Positions 1 to 9,279 of a DNA stretch of 64,000 nt are shown piece by piece. The DNA lies in NCBI GenBank assembly GCA_964400735.1, contig CAYNVQ010000005.1:124001-188000 (forward strand), in the 5' to 3' direction. The notes beneath the pieces are model-generated. The model had not been told where the DNA came from and searched no databases. It was given only the letters and a program-made list of their open reading frames with translations. This DNA is from CAYNVQ01 sp964400735 (GTDB lineage Bacteria; Acidobacteriota; Aminicenantia; Aminicenantales; Aminicenantaceae). The translations under genes were made by a program, and so were the position numbers. The stretch's first letter is position 1. Each line of letters begins with the position of its first letter.

Positions 1-616
1 GGCGCAGCAGCATACCGAGAGAACTAGCGGAATCGACATCTGTTTCGGCATCGACATCGGTTCCCATGGTTCCGCCAGATATCTCCCGAACGATCCCTTG
101 GAGGCTTCTCATCTGGCTTCTGTAGGCAGAGGAGGAAATCTTGGTATCTTTACGCAGCAGCTTCAACATCTCTTTGACGATGTCTTCTTTTTTCTTTCTG
201 CTCAGTGCTTCGCTGGAAAGATGATAAGGTTTTTGCGGCGTCTGGATGGTCAATGTATCCTGAGGCTGAATGACGTTGTTGAAGAAATATTTTATGGATT
301 CCTCAAGTTTCGGATTGTACTCGAGGATCTGGAAGAGCAAGTAGAAATGCCGGGCTGTCTGGGGGGAAAATTTTTTCAATTCTTCTTCCCTGATGATGCC
401 GTTTTTGTCGGCTACGTAAAGGGCTTCGATTTTTTGGGGAATTCCGTTTTCGTAGATTTCAAAATCCTCTATGGTCAGGTCGCTGACGAACTGATTATCC
501 TGAAAAACCCGGACCGGGACTTCGACGTTCCTGACGGTTACCTCATACTGTTCCTGCTGGGAGAAGAGTAATACGGTTAGAAAAAGAAGGATAAAAATAA
601 ATATGGCTTTTTTCAT
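1..616 (-). CDS. VWFA-related exported protein, C-terminus cut by window edge
   Basis: The reading frame opens at an ATG (complement of 614-616) and stays open to base 1, giving about 205 N-terminal residues of a longer protein. It begins with a signal peptide (MKKAIFIFILLFLTVLLF), followed by a region closely similar to the next gene on this strand (VEVPVRVF, LTIEDFEIYENG, QKIEA). That pattern is typical of the N-terminus of the acidobacterial VWFA-related family, whose members are secreted or periplasmic proteins of unknown role. The missing C-terminal part should hold the von Willebrand A-like fold. It has its own promoter at 690-718, so it is probably transcribed separately from the paralogue. 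I see a clear family resemblance but cannot name a substrate. Confidence 0.8.
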   Translation of the reverse strand, partial: MKKAIFIFILLFLTVLLFSQQEQYEVTVRNVEVPVRVFQDNQFVSDLTIEDFEIYENGIPQKIEALYVADKNGIIREEELKKFSPQTARHFYLLFQILEYNPKLEESIKYFFNNVIQPQDTLTIQTPQKPYHLSSEALSRKKKEDIVKEMLKLLRKDTKISSSAYRSQMRSLQGIVREISGGTMGTDVDAETDVDSASSLGMLLR

Positions 617-689
617 GATCTTCTCCTTTTAGATCTTATTTCCCCTTGTTTATTCTATCCAGGTATTCAACCTGTGTTCGTTTATACTT

Positions 690-718
690 ATCTTAATCTA
701 CATAGGTCCTGAAGTCAA
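690..718 (-). promoter_or_regulatory. Sigma-70-type promoter for the 1-616 gene
   Basis: On the minus strand TTGACT (complement of 713-718) is separated by exactly 17 bases from TAAGAT (complement of 690-695). It overlaps the last codons of the upstream gene and sits about 75 bases before the start codon at 616. Read by eye, not scored. Confidence 0.5.
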
Positions 719-1977
719 TTAGCAAAGTAGCCTGCTCGATGGAAAATACGGTAATTCTGGTTCTTGACTTTTATTTTTATCTCTTTGAATTGTCCATCGG
801 AAGAGTAGCTTGACGGAGAATAATACAGAAGATAATAATTCTCGGAAGCTTCTACGGCACGCTTGAAAAGGAAATCGGCCATGGCCGAACTGTCGACGAA
901 CCCCCCAGTCGCGATGGCCATTTCCCTGAAGGCAGCGAATATGTCTTCCGAGTGAGCCTCCATATGAACGCCGTATTCGCGCTCCGGAGGCCTGGTGATA
1001 TAAAGGAAATGAATGGAAATGGAGCAATCCGCATAGGTCTGTTTGATAAGTTCTGTGTCGATCGGGATTTCCCTCCTGTAAAAATCGATCGTGTTAGAGA
1101 TTGTCTGCTGAATAATCGGATCATCCTGAAAGAAGCTCAGGGTTTGACTCAATAATTTTGGATCGATTTGAGGGATGTATTCTCTCTGGTAGAAGATCGT
1201 CACATATTTTTGCCCATCTTGTTGTTTCAAGTACTGGGCGAATTTTAGAAGAGTCTTTTGATTGACCTTTCTCAAATCCTCCAGTCTGAAAATAAAATTT
1301 TCGTACAAGTTGAGCTGTTCTTCCATGGTGCGCCCGTCGAACTGGCTGTTTGAAGACAAATCCGTTACGGGTTGGGATACTAATTCAATATTTTGATCCT
1401 GGGTCTCGGTGATCAATCGTGCCTGAGTCATCTGTGCGGATATGGATTGGGCAAGGCCGGAAATTTCTTTGATGAGATTCCTGTATTCGGAATTCCCGTT
1501 CAATGTGTCTCTTCTGACAAGCATGGTAAGCTGTTTTGCAGTTTCGTCCCGGGAAGCGACCTCGAAGGCGATATTTTTCATCCGGTAGGATTTCATAGGG
1601 GTAACGACCGAAAGATTATCTCCAGGAGCCAGAACTTGATGGACGAAATAATCGATGGCTTCGCCGATCTGGGGGTGGTATTCTGAAATCTCGAAGAAGA
1701 GGAAATAATTCCGGCCTGTATTGGGTGCGAATCTTTTTCTTTCCTGGCTTCGTTCCACCGACCTTTTCTTGACGAAATAAACGGCTTCGATTTTTTGCTC
1801 TATCCCGTTCTCGAAGACCTCGAAATCGTCGATGGTTAGGTTGTCCACAAAGGTGTTACCATTGAAAACCCTGACCGGGACCTCGATATTGATGACAGTG
1901 GCTTCTTCTTTGATCTCTTGTGGAAAGAGCACGAGGCTGAACCCTAAAATTATCCCGATAAAAAGGATTTTTCTCAT
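715..1977 (-). CDS. VWFA-related exported protein (420 aa)
   Basis: A signal peptide (residues 1-20, MRKILFIGIILGFSLVLFPQ) is followed by the paired motifs VEVPVRVF and LTIDDFEVFENG. A long alpha/beta region runs to the end and finishes with YYLLYYSP and FKEIKIKVK-type strands. This is the usual architecture of the acidobacterial VWFA-related domain family (about 300-450 aa). The neighbouring truncated gene is a paralogue, so this is a tandem duplication. The start is supported by a strong GAGGAGGG ribosome site and a TATAAT box at 1996-2001. The protein should act outside the cytoplasm. Function is unknown; a role in protein-protein contacts at the envelope is only inference. Confidence 0.8.
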   Translation of the reverse strand: MRKILFIGIILGFSLVLFPQEIKEEATVINIEVPVRVFNGNTFVDNLTIDDFEVFENGIEQKIEAVYFVKKRSVERSQERKRFAPNTGRNYFLFFEISEYHPQIGEAIDYFVHQVLAPGDNLSVVTPMKSYRMKNIAFEVASRDETAKQLTMLVRRDTLNGNSEYRNLIKEISGLAQSISAQMTQARLITETQDQNIELVSQPVTDLSSNSQFDGRTMEEQLNLYENFIFRLEDLRKVNQKTLLKFAQYLKQQDGQKYVTIFYQREYIPQIDPKLLSQTLSFFQDDPIIQQTISNTIDFYRREIPIDTELIKQTYADCSISIHFLYITRPPEREYGVHMEAHSEDIFAAFREMAIATGGFVDSSAMADFLFKRAVEASENYYLLYYSPSSYSSDGQFKEIKIKVKNQNYRIFHRAGYFAN

Positions 1978-2313
1978 GGCCGTTTCCCTCCTCTTATTAT
2001 AGCAGAAGCTGTGAAGCTGAGATAGCCCTTACTTGAAAGGCAAATTAAAAATCTTCGACTCACGCCACAAAAGGCAGCAATTTATGTGCCAAAAACAGGA
2101 AATAGAAGAAAGGATAGATCGCTTGGCTGGCAGGCAAAGAAACTAATTTCCCCTCCAAGGCTGCAACGGAATGGCGCTAAAAATCTGAACTGGAGCGAAG
2201 ACATTTCCGCGCACCTCAGAGTTCCACGTCATCCCCGTCTCCTTAGGAGAACCTCAGAGACTTATACGAATTTTGAAAACGATTCCAAGGAAAATTTTTC
2301 GGGTTTCAGTGAT
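1978..2313. other. Intergenic gap without a recognisable gene
   Basis: About 335 bases between two minus-strand genes. Apart from the ribosome site and TATAAT box of the VWFA gene (1978-2001) I see no RNA gene, repeat or convincing short ORF. The plus-strand ORF crossing it runs opposite the NIF3-like gene and has no family features. Confidence 0.5.
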
Positions 2314-3276
2314 TTAATTTTTTCGTTTTATTCTTTCGAATCCAGATGCGCCCACGAACTCCAGTTTTTGTTCTTTTTCTATTTCATCGAAGAGGAGGTT
2401 GAGGCCGAGAACATCGCTAGAGATGTGTCCGGCGATGATCACATTCAGCTTGGCTTTTTTGGCGTTTTCCAGATGTTCTTCGCTGTAGTGCATCCCGACC
2501 AGCGTGCTCACGCCGGAATTGGCGAATTTCTCGAAAATCTCTTTGGCTCCCTCCGTGCCCCCCGTCATTTCTACAAAAATTTTTCCGCACTTGTTGTTTT
2601 CCGTTCCGTTGACGATTTTAGGGGGAACCTGCAGTTTCGCGGATTTTTTGTACTCGGGGATGGTGAGGAGAAGCTTTGTCAGGTCCTTCAACTTATAGGG
2701 TTTTTCTTTATCGAAGAGTTTATTCAAGTAATTTGTTACACAGTTGTCTGCAGGCGTATGAATGCACATCATGGAAAGCCCGAGGGCGTTGGCGGCATCG
2801 ACGGCCCTGGTATGGTTGACAGGCATCAGCCTTCTCTCGATTTCGCTTATACGTGGCTGCATGAGCTGTTCGGCCACACTGATGTTCACGCCGTATTTGG
2901 CCATCAGGTCGGATTGTAGTTTCATCACATCGTAGAGCTGGGCTAAAGCGTAACTTTCCGGATGATGGGAGATGACCAGATCGATTTTTTCATCTTCCTC
3001 CCTGTTCAAAAGATAGGTCAAAAGGATCTCTCCTACCTGCATATCGATGCCGACGATCACCTTATTGATGTTTTGATCGAGGTTTCCGGTGAGGACTCTG
3101 GTATCGGAGAAGGGATTGAAAAGGCGATCCTTATCATAAAATTCAAGGTCTTCTTTTTTCAGGGCATCGTATTTTTCCTTCTCTTCACTAAGGATTTTTT
3201 TAAGCTCGCTTTTGCCTCTCAAATCGTTGGCAATGCCGATTTCCACCGCTTTTTTATACAATCTTTCCAGTTTCAT
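2314..3276 (-). CDS. NIF3-like dinuclear metal-centre family protein (320 aa)
   Basis: The protein carries the NIF3/YbgI-type pattern. LVISHHPES supplies the first histidine pair, MMCIHTPADN follows in the middle, and AGHISSDVLGLNLL lies near the C-terminus. Together these supply His, Asp and Glu ligands for a two-metal site. NIF3 proteins are widely conserved cytoplasmic proteins; some have been linked to GTP cyclohydrolase-like annotation, but the biochemical role is unsettled. The length is in range for bacterial members lacking the large inserted domain. It appears monocistronic: a minus-strand terminator at 3360-3396 separates it from the operon upstream. Start chosen at the ATG preceded by AAAGGAGAG. 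Confidence 0.82.
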   Translation of the reverse strand: MKLERLYKKAVEIGIANDLRGKSELKKILSEEKEKYDALKKEDLEFYDKDRLFNPFSDTRVLTGNLDQNINKVIVGIDMQVGEILLTYLLNREEDEKIDLVISHHPESYALAQLYDVMKLQSDLMAKYGVNISVAEQLMQPRISEIERRLMPVNHTRAVDAANALGLSMMCIHTPADNCVTNYLNKLFDKEKPYKLKDLTKLLLTIPEYKKSAKLQVPPKIVNGTENNKCGKIFVEMTGGTEGAKEIFEKFANSGVSTLVGMHYSEEHLENAKKAKLNVIIAGHISSDVLGLNLLFDEIEKEQKLEFVGASGFERIKRKN

Positions 3277-3359
3277 ATTGACTCTCCTTTCATCTCGATC
3301 TGTATTTTTCTCTCCGAAGATCCCGATGGCTTATTCTAACCGAATGTCTTTAAAAAAGG

Positions 3360-3396
3360 AACAAAAAGACCTGTCTTAAAATTTCTTTGAGACAGG
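3360..3396 (-). terminator. Rho-independent terminator of the 3554-9255 operon
   Basis: CCTGTCT (3370-3376) pairs with AGACAGG (3390-3396) across a 13-base loop. Read on the minus strand, the stem is followed by TCTTTTTGTT. It lies about 160 bases past the last gene of the four-gene operon and before the NIF3-like gene. Confidence 0.6.
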
Positions 3397-3553
3397 ACAG
3401 AAAAAAATATTTTTATTTAATTTTCACGAACAAAGGAAGTTCTAAGGCAATTTTTTAGACGGCTTATCGAGTATTATGTAAATTTTTTTAACAGGAAGTG
3501 TTAAAAATTTAACGAAAGGATTGGTTAGATATTGGCTTCTAAGGTCGAAGATT

Positions 3554-4621
3554 TCAAGAAGGGATATCGAATCCCAATCCGGGCAGATTGGTAGGGTAGA
3601 GGACGCCCTTACGCAAAATGACCGCGCCCTGAGTGGGATCGTCGATGAGATCGAGATGGCCGTCGAGGTCGGCATAGACTACATTGGGCCGGGCCAGCGC
3701 GAAATGCAGGGCTGCCGCTATACTCAAAGCGGCCTCGTCCATGCAACCCACCATGACTTCCAGGCCAGCGGATCGGGCCACGGCATTGATCTGAACCCCG
3801 ATGGATATTCCCCCGACCTTCATCAGTTTAACGTTGACCATATCGACCAGATCTCTCCTGGCTAAGCGGAAGGCATCCCGCAGGGTCATAAGGCTCTCAT
3901 CGGCCATGACCGGAATCTGGACACTACTGGTGACGCGGCCCAAAAGGTCAGGTTGACCAACGGGAGTGGGCTGCTCGATCAGCTCGAGATTGGCTTTCCG
4001 CGTGCCCTCGAAAAACTTGAGCGCTTGCTCAACCGTGAAGCCTTGATTTGCATCGAAGCGCAATTCGATCTCTTTTCCCACCGCCTCCCTTACCTTGATG
4101 ATCTTGACGATATCTGCTTCGACATCAATTCCTCCCTTGATCTTCAAGCATCTGAATCCCTGGGTTACTCTCTCTAGGGCTCGGGAGACCGTTTCCGATT
4201 CCGGAAGGATGCCGATAGTCACACTGGTTTTGATACGGTCTCGAAACCCCCCCAGTACCTTCCATAGCGGCAAACCGCACGCTTTTCCCAGAATATCATG
4301 GAGCGCCATATCCACAGCCGCCAGTGTGGAAGGAAGGGAGTGAAGAGCCGGCGTAAGACGTTCGAGAAGCATGGATGTGCGCAATGCATCTGAGCCCTTG
4401 ATGAGAGGGGGAACCGCATCCTTCAGACCCTGCATCACGCTGCCGGGGGTTTCCTTGGTGATTTGAAGGTCAGGAGCGGAACATCCGTATCCGACCACGC
4501 CTTTATCCGTTTCGATGCACAGAAAGATGTTGGTCGCCTCCTGAATGGTCTCATAGGCAATGGTGTAGGGCTCCTTCAATCTCATGTGGACCGGCCAGGC
4601 TTCAATTTTGGTGATTTTCAT
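3554..4621 (-). CDS. Enolase-superfamily dipeptide epimerase / N-acyl-amino-acid racemase, DgcA-like
   Basis: A 355-aa member of the mandelate racemase/muconate-lactonising group. The N-terminal capping domain is followed by a barrel with the catalytic KIKGG lysine pair. Metal ligands are in RFDANQGF, IEQP and ADES, the second-face lysine is in VNVKLMK, and the specificity signature is CMDE with DLDGHLDL near the end. This combination is typical of L-Ala-D/L-Glu epimerases. The recently described N-acetyl-D-glutamate racemase DgcA belongs to the same group. The DUF1611 (DgcN-type) gene in the same operon favours the DgcA reading, although a cell-wall dipeptide epimerase remains possible. It is the last gene of the operon, 13 bases after the PP-loop/creatininase gene. 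Confidence 0.85.
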   Translation of the reverse strand: MKITKIEAWPVHMRLKEPYTIAYETIQEATNIFLCIETDKGVVGYGCSAPDLQITKETPGSVMQGLKDAVPPLIKGSDALRTSMLLERLTPALHSLPSTLAAVDMALHDILGKACGLPLWKVLGGFRDRIKTSVTIGILPESETVSRALERVTQGFRCLKIKGGIDVEADIVKIIKVREAVGKEIELRFDANQGFTVEQALKFFEGTRKANLELIEQPTPVGQPDLLGRVTSSVQIPVMADESLMTLRDAFRLARRDLVDMVNVKLMKVGGISIGVQINAVARSAGLEVMVGCMDEAALSIAAALHFALARPNVVYADLDGHLDLIDDPTQGAVILRKGVLYPTNLPGLGFDIPS

Positions 4622-4634
4622 GCTTTTTTCTCTC

Positions 4635-6995
4635 TCAAAAGCGTTTGTGATAGATCTCGTCCAGGCTCATGTTCTTCAGGTCTTCCACGAACTCGACGAG
4701 ATGTTTGATCATGACGGACCAAATCTTTTTCCCTTTTTCCTTGCTCGCCTTTGTCGGATCCCCCAAAACCCCGCTGGAGGAAATTTTGGCGATCCGGGCA
4801 TTCCATTCCACACTTCTTTTGGTGCTGAAATTCAGATAACGGCTCGAGAATCGGGGGATAAATTTCCGCATTTTGTTCCGGCGGACCGTATGGGGACGGA
4901 TAGCCAAGGTCGTGCTGGTTTCTATTTCTCCTGCATGAACATCGTTGGGAGTATCTATCAGGTTGAGGACATCCTTCTCGCTAGTCTCTCCTGTCTCCAC
5001 ACAGGTGAATATATGGGCATCCCGGTTGATCATCTGGGCTGCAAATTGCAGGGCCGGAATATTTCCTCCGTGTCCGTTAATGATCACTAGTTTGGTGATG
5101 CCGTTTCTGGCAGCGCTTATTCCGATTTCATAGGCTAGCTGGGAGAGCACCTGGGGAGATATATTTATTGTCCCGCTGAAATCCTCGTGGTGATAGGAAA
5201 CGCCATAGGGAATGAGGGGAAGAACCAGGGGTTTGGGATCGCTGCATGACTGGGCCACTCGACGGGCCAGGTAGTTGGCATCGAACGCATCTGTATCGAG
5301 AGGGAGATGAAGACCGTGCTGTTCCAGAGAGCCCACCGGAAGAAGGGCGACATCCACTTCTTTGAACCGGGATTGTGCTTCGGGCCAGGTGAGTTCTCCC
5401 CATATATGGGAAAAGATGTGGGAGACGTTTCGGTCGGTTTTAGAAGAATGTTTTAAAGGGGCTTCAAAAGGATAAGGAGAGGATAGGGTGGAGTCGTTAA
5501 GAGGATCGTATTCCATCCAAAGCCGTCCCTGACGCTTGACTGCTCCCTCGGCATGCTCCAAAAAGATCCGAAGAATGGGTTCTCTTATATCGACGGGGAC
5601 AGTTTCAATGGGGGCTTTTTCAGAATCGATACGCACCTTCATGATCTCAGGGTGTTCGATGGCCCTGACCTTTTTTCCGGAGAGAGGGAGGAGTTCTTTT
5701 TGAAGAAGGAGAAATTTCAATTGTTCTGCCCCGGCGCTTTCCTGGTGAACCCCCTTGGTGGCTAGGGTATCCAGGCAATCCTTGATCTGAGAATCTGTAT
5801 AACCGCAATTTTTTGGGTCAGCATCCAAAGCGACCAGCATCCCGACGATCCGCCGGCATTTCTCACACTGCCCGCAGGGAAAGGCCCTTCCACCCTGGAT
5901 ATGGGCAGCATGGCAGGACATCTGGTGTTTTTGCAGTTTAGTAAAGTATCTTTGGGCCAGGATTTTTTCGATAAGGAGCTCAGAGAGAGGGCGTATCAAG
6001 GAAAATTGAGTGATATCCCATCCCTTCTGGATGAAGTAGCGGGTTAGGGCATTGTCGAAATAACGGCTCTGGTCGTACAAACCGTCATAGTGAGTGATTC
6101 CCTTGAAAGACTTTCGACTGGTGGTGTCGAATTCATCCCCGACGATCAAACGTCCGAGACCTCTCTTGCGAAGCAGCGGGAGCGCCCCGAAAAGAAAAAC
6201 GGCTACTGTCCACAATCGGATAGGGTATTCATCGGAACGGATACTCGCAAAATCCTGCCGGATGAAAGGAAAATGGCGGAGCATCCAATTGAACATACGG
6301 TCGGAATTCGTCCAAACCCGGCATGTCCTTGAATATCGGGTGGAGAAATGTCTGTAGGCATTGAGGGCTGTGTACCAGTGCCGTCCGGATTCATTGATAA
6401 AAATAGGATGGACTTCGCGGCCGATTTCATTGAGAAGACCGAAGCTCAGCAGGCTGTCTTTTCCTCCGCTGGAAAGGAGGGCAAATCGTGATTTGGACAT
6501 ATCCCAGCCAGTCTTTTCCTTTTTATTTTGTCCCTCAACTTCGATCGAGGAAGGTTTGGCTTCGAAAGCCACCCGCGCCTGTACATAGGAGTCGCTTTTG
6601 ATTAGCGGAAGATCGAGAGCTGTGTTTTTCAGGAAAGGATTGGGCTCCAGAAATTTTTTGACGTAGATTTCCCGGGCCGTATTCATCATCATATCCCGAA
6701 TAAACCGCTGGTCAGCCTCATCATACAGTCCGTTGAAGATCATCTCGTCGCAAAAAAGCCCGTAATTTATGGCCACTTGTGCGGCTATCATATCGGCGAG
6801 ATGGACCGAAGCGTATTCCCTAGGCGTGAAAACATCTTCTTGGTAACGGTAAATCAGGGAATAAGAGTCGCTTTTACTCTTCTGGATAACTTTATAGGGA
6901 CAGACAAGCCGTCTTTTTTCCAGGTGAACAGGACCGATCTCGAAGCGGTCGATAACCTTGAGTCGAGTTAGGGCTTCCAGTTCATTTTTTTTCAT
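4635..6995 (-). CDS. PP-loop ATPase fused to creatininase-family amidohydrolase (786 aa)
   Basis: Residues 1-165 are an unrecognised N-terminal region. Residues 170-400 hold an adenine-nucleotide alpha-hydrolase (PP-loop) domain with SGGKDS at 176-181 and a QueC-like cysteine cluster CGQCEKC at 374-380. Residues 400-530 form a linker. Residues 530-786 are a creatininase-type domain with GSLEQHG (555-561), LDTDAFDA (566-573), INGHGGN (639-645) and HAGEIE (687-692), which supply the usual metal ligands. PP-loop enzymes adenylate a carbonyl or carboxylate to install nitrogen or sulfur; creatininase relatives cleave amide bonds, including in peptide-derived cofactor maturation. I do not know this fusion. 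Both active sites look intact. It is the third gene of the operon, 23 bases after DUF1611. The substrate is unknown. Confidence 0.85.
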   Translation of the reverse strand: MKKNELEALTRLKVIDRFEIGPVHLEKRRLVCPYKVIQKSKSDSYSLIYRYQEDVFTPREYASVHLADMIAAQVAINYGLFCDEMIFNGLYDEADQRFIRDMMMNTAREIYVKKFLEPNPFLKNTALDLPLIKSDSYVQARVAFEAKPSSIEVEGQNKKEKTGWDMSKSRFALLSSGGKDSLLSFGLLNEIGREVHPIFINESGRHWYTALNAYRHFSTRYSRTCRVWTNSDRMFNWMLRHFPFIRQDFASIRSDEYPIRLWTVAVFLFGALPLLRKRGLGRLIVGDEFDTTSRKSFKGITHYDGLYDQSRYFDNALTRYFIQKGWDITQFSLIRPLSELLIEKILAQRYFTKLQKHQMSCHAAHIQGGRAFPCGQCEKCRRIVGMLVALDADPKNCGYTDSQIKDCLDTLATKGVHQESAGAEQLKFLLLQKELLPLSGKKVRAIEHPEIMKVRIDSEKAPIETVPVDIREPILRIFLEHAEGAVKRQGRLWMEYDPLNDSTLSSPYPFEAPLKHSSKTDRNVSHIFSHIWGELTWPEAQSRFKEVDVALLPVGSLEQHGLHLPLDTDAFDANYLARRVAQSCSDPKPLVLPLIPYGVSYHHEDFSGTINISPQVLSQLAYEIGISAARNGITKLVIINGHGGNIPALQFAAQMINRDAHIFTCVETGETSEKDVLNLIDTPNDVHAGEIETSTTLAIRPHTVRRNKMRKFIPRFSSRYLNFSTKRSVEWNARIAKISSSGVLGDPTKASKEKGKKIWSVMIKHLVEFVEDLKNMSLDEIYHKRF

Positions 6996-7018
6996 GGGAT
7001 TCAGCTCTTTCTCGTTTC

Positions 7019-8104
7019 CTATTTTTTTTTCTTAAGATAGGGGAGGAGGATGGGAGTGATCTCTCCTGCCCCGTTAACCAAGGGGTCGATTGTGGGCAGC
7101 CCGGTCTGTCGGCGGATGGTCTCGCATATTTCCGGAATTTTTTGAATTGGGATGCCTTCGTGATTGATCGTTATGGCCACCACGGGTTTTTCCGAAATAA
7201 GCTCGATGGCTTGGATTTGAATATCAAGGGGATGGAGGGGATAACCGGGGAATCCATCGTACTCCTTCCTTGCCGGAGCATGCTGGAGAACGATGGCATC
7301 GGGTCTACCGGCGGCCAGGATTTCGAACCCACCGGGATAGGCGGGATTCAGCAGGCTGCCCTGACCTTCGATGACGATTACGTCGGGATGCTTTTCTTGC
7401 CATGCGCTCCAGACGGCATGTTCGATCTCCCCTGAGACGAAGTCGTTGATCAACGAATCGAGCATGATGGTATAGCCGGCTCCTTGCATCCAGGCGGTCT
7501 GACCAGTCCCGACAAGTTCGGCCGTGTGGCCTTTTTGCTGGAAGGCTTCGATTAAAAGCCAGGCCGTGGTCCGTTTGCCTACGGCAGAATCTGTCCCCAG
7601 GACTGCCACCTTGAGAGATGTCACGTCATTGATCTTTCCGCTGAAAAAATGGAGTTCGTTCCGGGGAGGAGTCATGCGAACATCTCTTAATTGGACTCCC
7701 TTTTCTTCGGCAAGCCGCCTGAATTCCGGATCTTCAGAGAGAAAATCGTGCAATCCTGAATCAACGTGCAGACCGGCCAGGATGGCGTCCTTGACGGCTT
7801 TCCGGTGTTCTTTGCTGAGACGGCCTCCGTCAGGGGCCAGCCCGATTACAAAATGGGTCGGTTTTTGTCCGGTTTTTTTTGCCCCTTCCAATGCTTCTTG
7901 AAGGCGGGAATATACCGGAATGTTATTTTCTTTTCCATCCAGGACCTCTCCGGAATCTTGGGATGCTTTTGTGGAGTCTACCACCGAGAGGATCTTGTAC
8001 CTCTTCGTCCAACGGATAAGCCCATGCGCGGTTTTCCCGTTGGGGGTTCCGAAAGCCCCTTCGCAGAAGACAATGGCTGAGCCCTCCGGAAAGGGTCCCA
8101 TCAT
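7019..8104 (-). CDS. DUF1611 P-loop protein, DgcN-like (D-glutamate N-acetyltransferase family)
   Basis: A 361-aa protein with the two-part DUF1611 layout. A Rossmann-like N-terminal half contains VIGLAPDGG, AILAGLHVDSGLHDFL and a basic segment. The P-loop C-terminal half starts at VAVLGTDSAVGKRTTA and continues with ELVGTGQT, VIEGQGSL and AITINHEG. A member of this family, DgcN, has been described as acetylating D-glutamate, with an enolase-family partner (DgcA) racemising the product; such a partner sits two genes downstream here. The start codon overlaps the stop of the PLP-enzyme gene by 4 bases (ATGA), so translation is coupled. Activity on D-glutamate is inferred from the family and neighbours only. 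Confidence 0.8.
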   Translation of the reverse strand: MMGPFPEGSAIVFCEGAFGTPNGKTAHGLIRWTKRYKILSVVDSTKASQDSGEVLDGKENNIPVYSRLQEALEGAKKTGQKPTHFVIGLAPDGGRLSKEHRKAVKDAILAGLHVDSGLHDFLSEDPEFRRLAEEKGVQLRDVRMTPPRNELHFFSGKINDVTSLKVAVLGTDSAVGKRTTAWLLIEAFQQKGHTAELVGTGQTAWMQGAGYTIMLDSLINDFVSGEIEHAVWSAWQEKHPDVIVIEGQGSLLNPAYPGGFEILAAGRPDAIVLQHAPARKEYDGFPGYPLHPLDIQIQAIELISEKPVVAITINHEGIPIQKIPEICETIRRQTGLPTIDPLVNGAGEITPILLPYLKKKK

Positions 8105-9255
8105 TTTCTCCCGGTTAAAATGACGACGAAACGGTCATTGGAAAAGGGCTCTTTTTTGTGGCGGTCGAGCATAGCGATCAAACCGGCGGTGGAAGCAGGA
8201 AGGACGTTCAGGCCTTCTCTTTCCCGAATGAAGCGGGAAAAATCGATCATGCTTTTATCGCTGGCATAAGAGGCCCATCCTGAGGTTTCGCGGATAGCTT
8301 GAAGAGCATGGTCGCCATCGATGGACTGCCAGTTGATCAGGGGTTCGTTGACGGCTGTTTCGTGAATTTTTTCCGGTCTGAGGTCATCACAATGAGGTAT
8401 TTTTTTCAGAAAAGCGTGTATGATCGGATTTTTGCCATAGGAGGAACCTGCGATTATTTTCGGGATTCTGGATGTCCTTCCTCTCCGGTAAAGGCTCAGG
8501 AATCCTTTGTATATGCCAGCTAGAGTGGTCCCGTTGGAAACAGGAATGGCCACGATTGCAGGTGAATCTCTCAATTCATCGTATATTTCGTAAGCGATCT
8601 CTCCATAAGCCTTGAGTTGGATAGCTGTATTGGCTCCTCCCGGATTGGCATCATATACCTCGTCTGATTCTGCGAATTCGCGTGAGACTTGAACGGCTTT
8701 TTCATAATCGCCGGGGACGGCGATGATTTCAGCTCCATAATCGGTCATCTCTTTGGCCCGCTTGGTGTGATAGGTCTCAGGAATGTAGATAACGCATCTT
8801 AATCCGGAAAGCGATGCGGCGAAAGCCATGGCCGCTCCATAGTTTCCACAGGTGGCCATAGTGATGGCATCAAAACCTCGGCGCATGGCATCCAGCACCT
8901 GAGCGAAAGCGATGCGGTCCTTTTGGGTTCCTGTCGGATTTCCTCCCTCGAATTTCAGATAGATTTGCCGAAAACCCACCTCACGTTCAATATTCCGTGC
9001 CCTGGTCAAGGAGGTGTCCCCGATCTCGGAATCGAAGATATCTTCATAGGCCTCCAGACGTGTTTCGAGAGGAAAGGTCTTGTTGGCAGCGATGCTCCTT
9101 TGATTTTCTAATTCCGGAAGAAGAGAGGTTACCCAGGCGCTGGCTTCATCCAAAAGAAAAAAATCATGGATGTTTTTGGCGTTTTCTGGAGTATCAGCCG
9201 GAGAAAATCTGGATTGTTTAGCGGAAGGTTCCTGCTCTTTTTCTTTCGTATCCAT
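8101..9255 (-). CDS. Threonine-synthase-like PLP-dependent enzyme (384 aa)
   Basis: Fold-type II PLP enzyme. FEGGNPTGTQKDR carries the Schiff-base lysine, ATCGNYGAAMAFAA holds the phosphate- and substrate-binding stretch, IPVSNGTTLAGIYKGF is the glycine-rich region, and AGSS lies downstream. The first 60 residues have no recognised domain. The usual SFKDR of threonine synthases is replaced by TQKDR. Relatives perform beta/gamma replacement or elimination on O-phospho-amino acids (threonine, cysteate, diaminopropionate), so the substrate cannot be fixed from sequence. It is the first gene of the four-gene operon. Its promoter lies at 9280-9308, leaving a short leader with a poor ribosome site. 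It is not near thrA/thrB, which argues against ordinary threonine synthesis. Confidence 0.8.
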   Translation of the reverse strand: MDTKEKEQEPSAKQSRFSPADTPENAKNIHDFFLLDEASAWVTSLLPELENQRSIAANKTFPLETRLEAYEDIFDSEIGDTSLTRARNIEREVGFRQIYLKFEGGNPTGTQKDRIAFAQVLDAMRRGFDAITMATCGNYGAAMAFAASLSGLRCVIYIPETYHTKRAKEMTDYGAEIIAVPGDYEKAVQVSREFAESDEVYDANPGGANTAIQLKAYGEIAYEIYDELRDSPAIVAIPVSNGTTLAGIYKGFLSLYRRGRTSRIPKIIAGSSYGKNPIIHAFLKKIPHCDDLRPEKIHETAVNEPLINWQSIDGDHALQAIRETSGWASYASDKSMIDFSRFIREREGLNVLPASTAGLIAMLDRHKKEPFSNDRFVVILTGRK

Positions 9256-9279
9256 CAGGATATCGCTCTATCTAACAGA

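Noticed and set aside
2086..2919. 277-aa plus-strand ORF
   Set aside because: Most of it is antisense to the NIF3-like gene, which has clear family motifs; the ORF has none.
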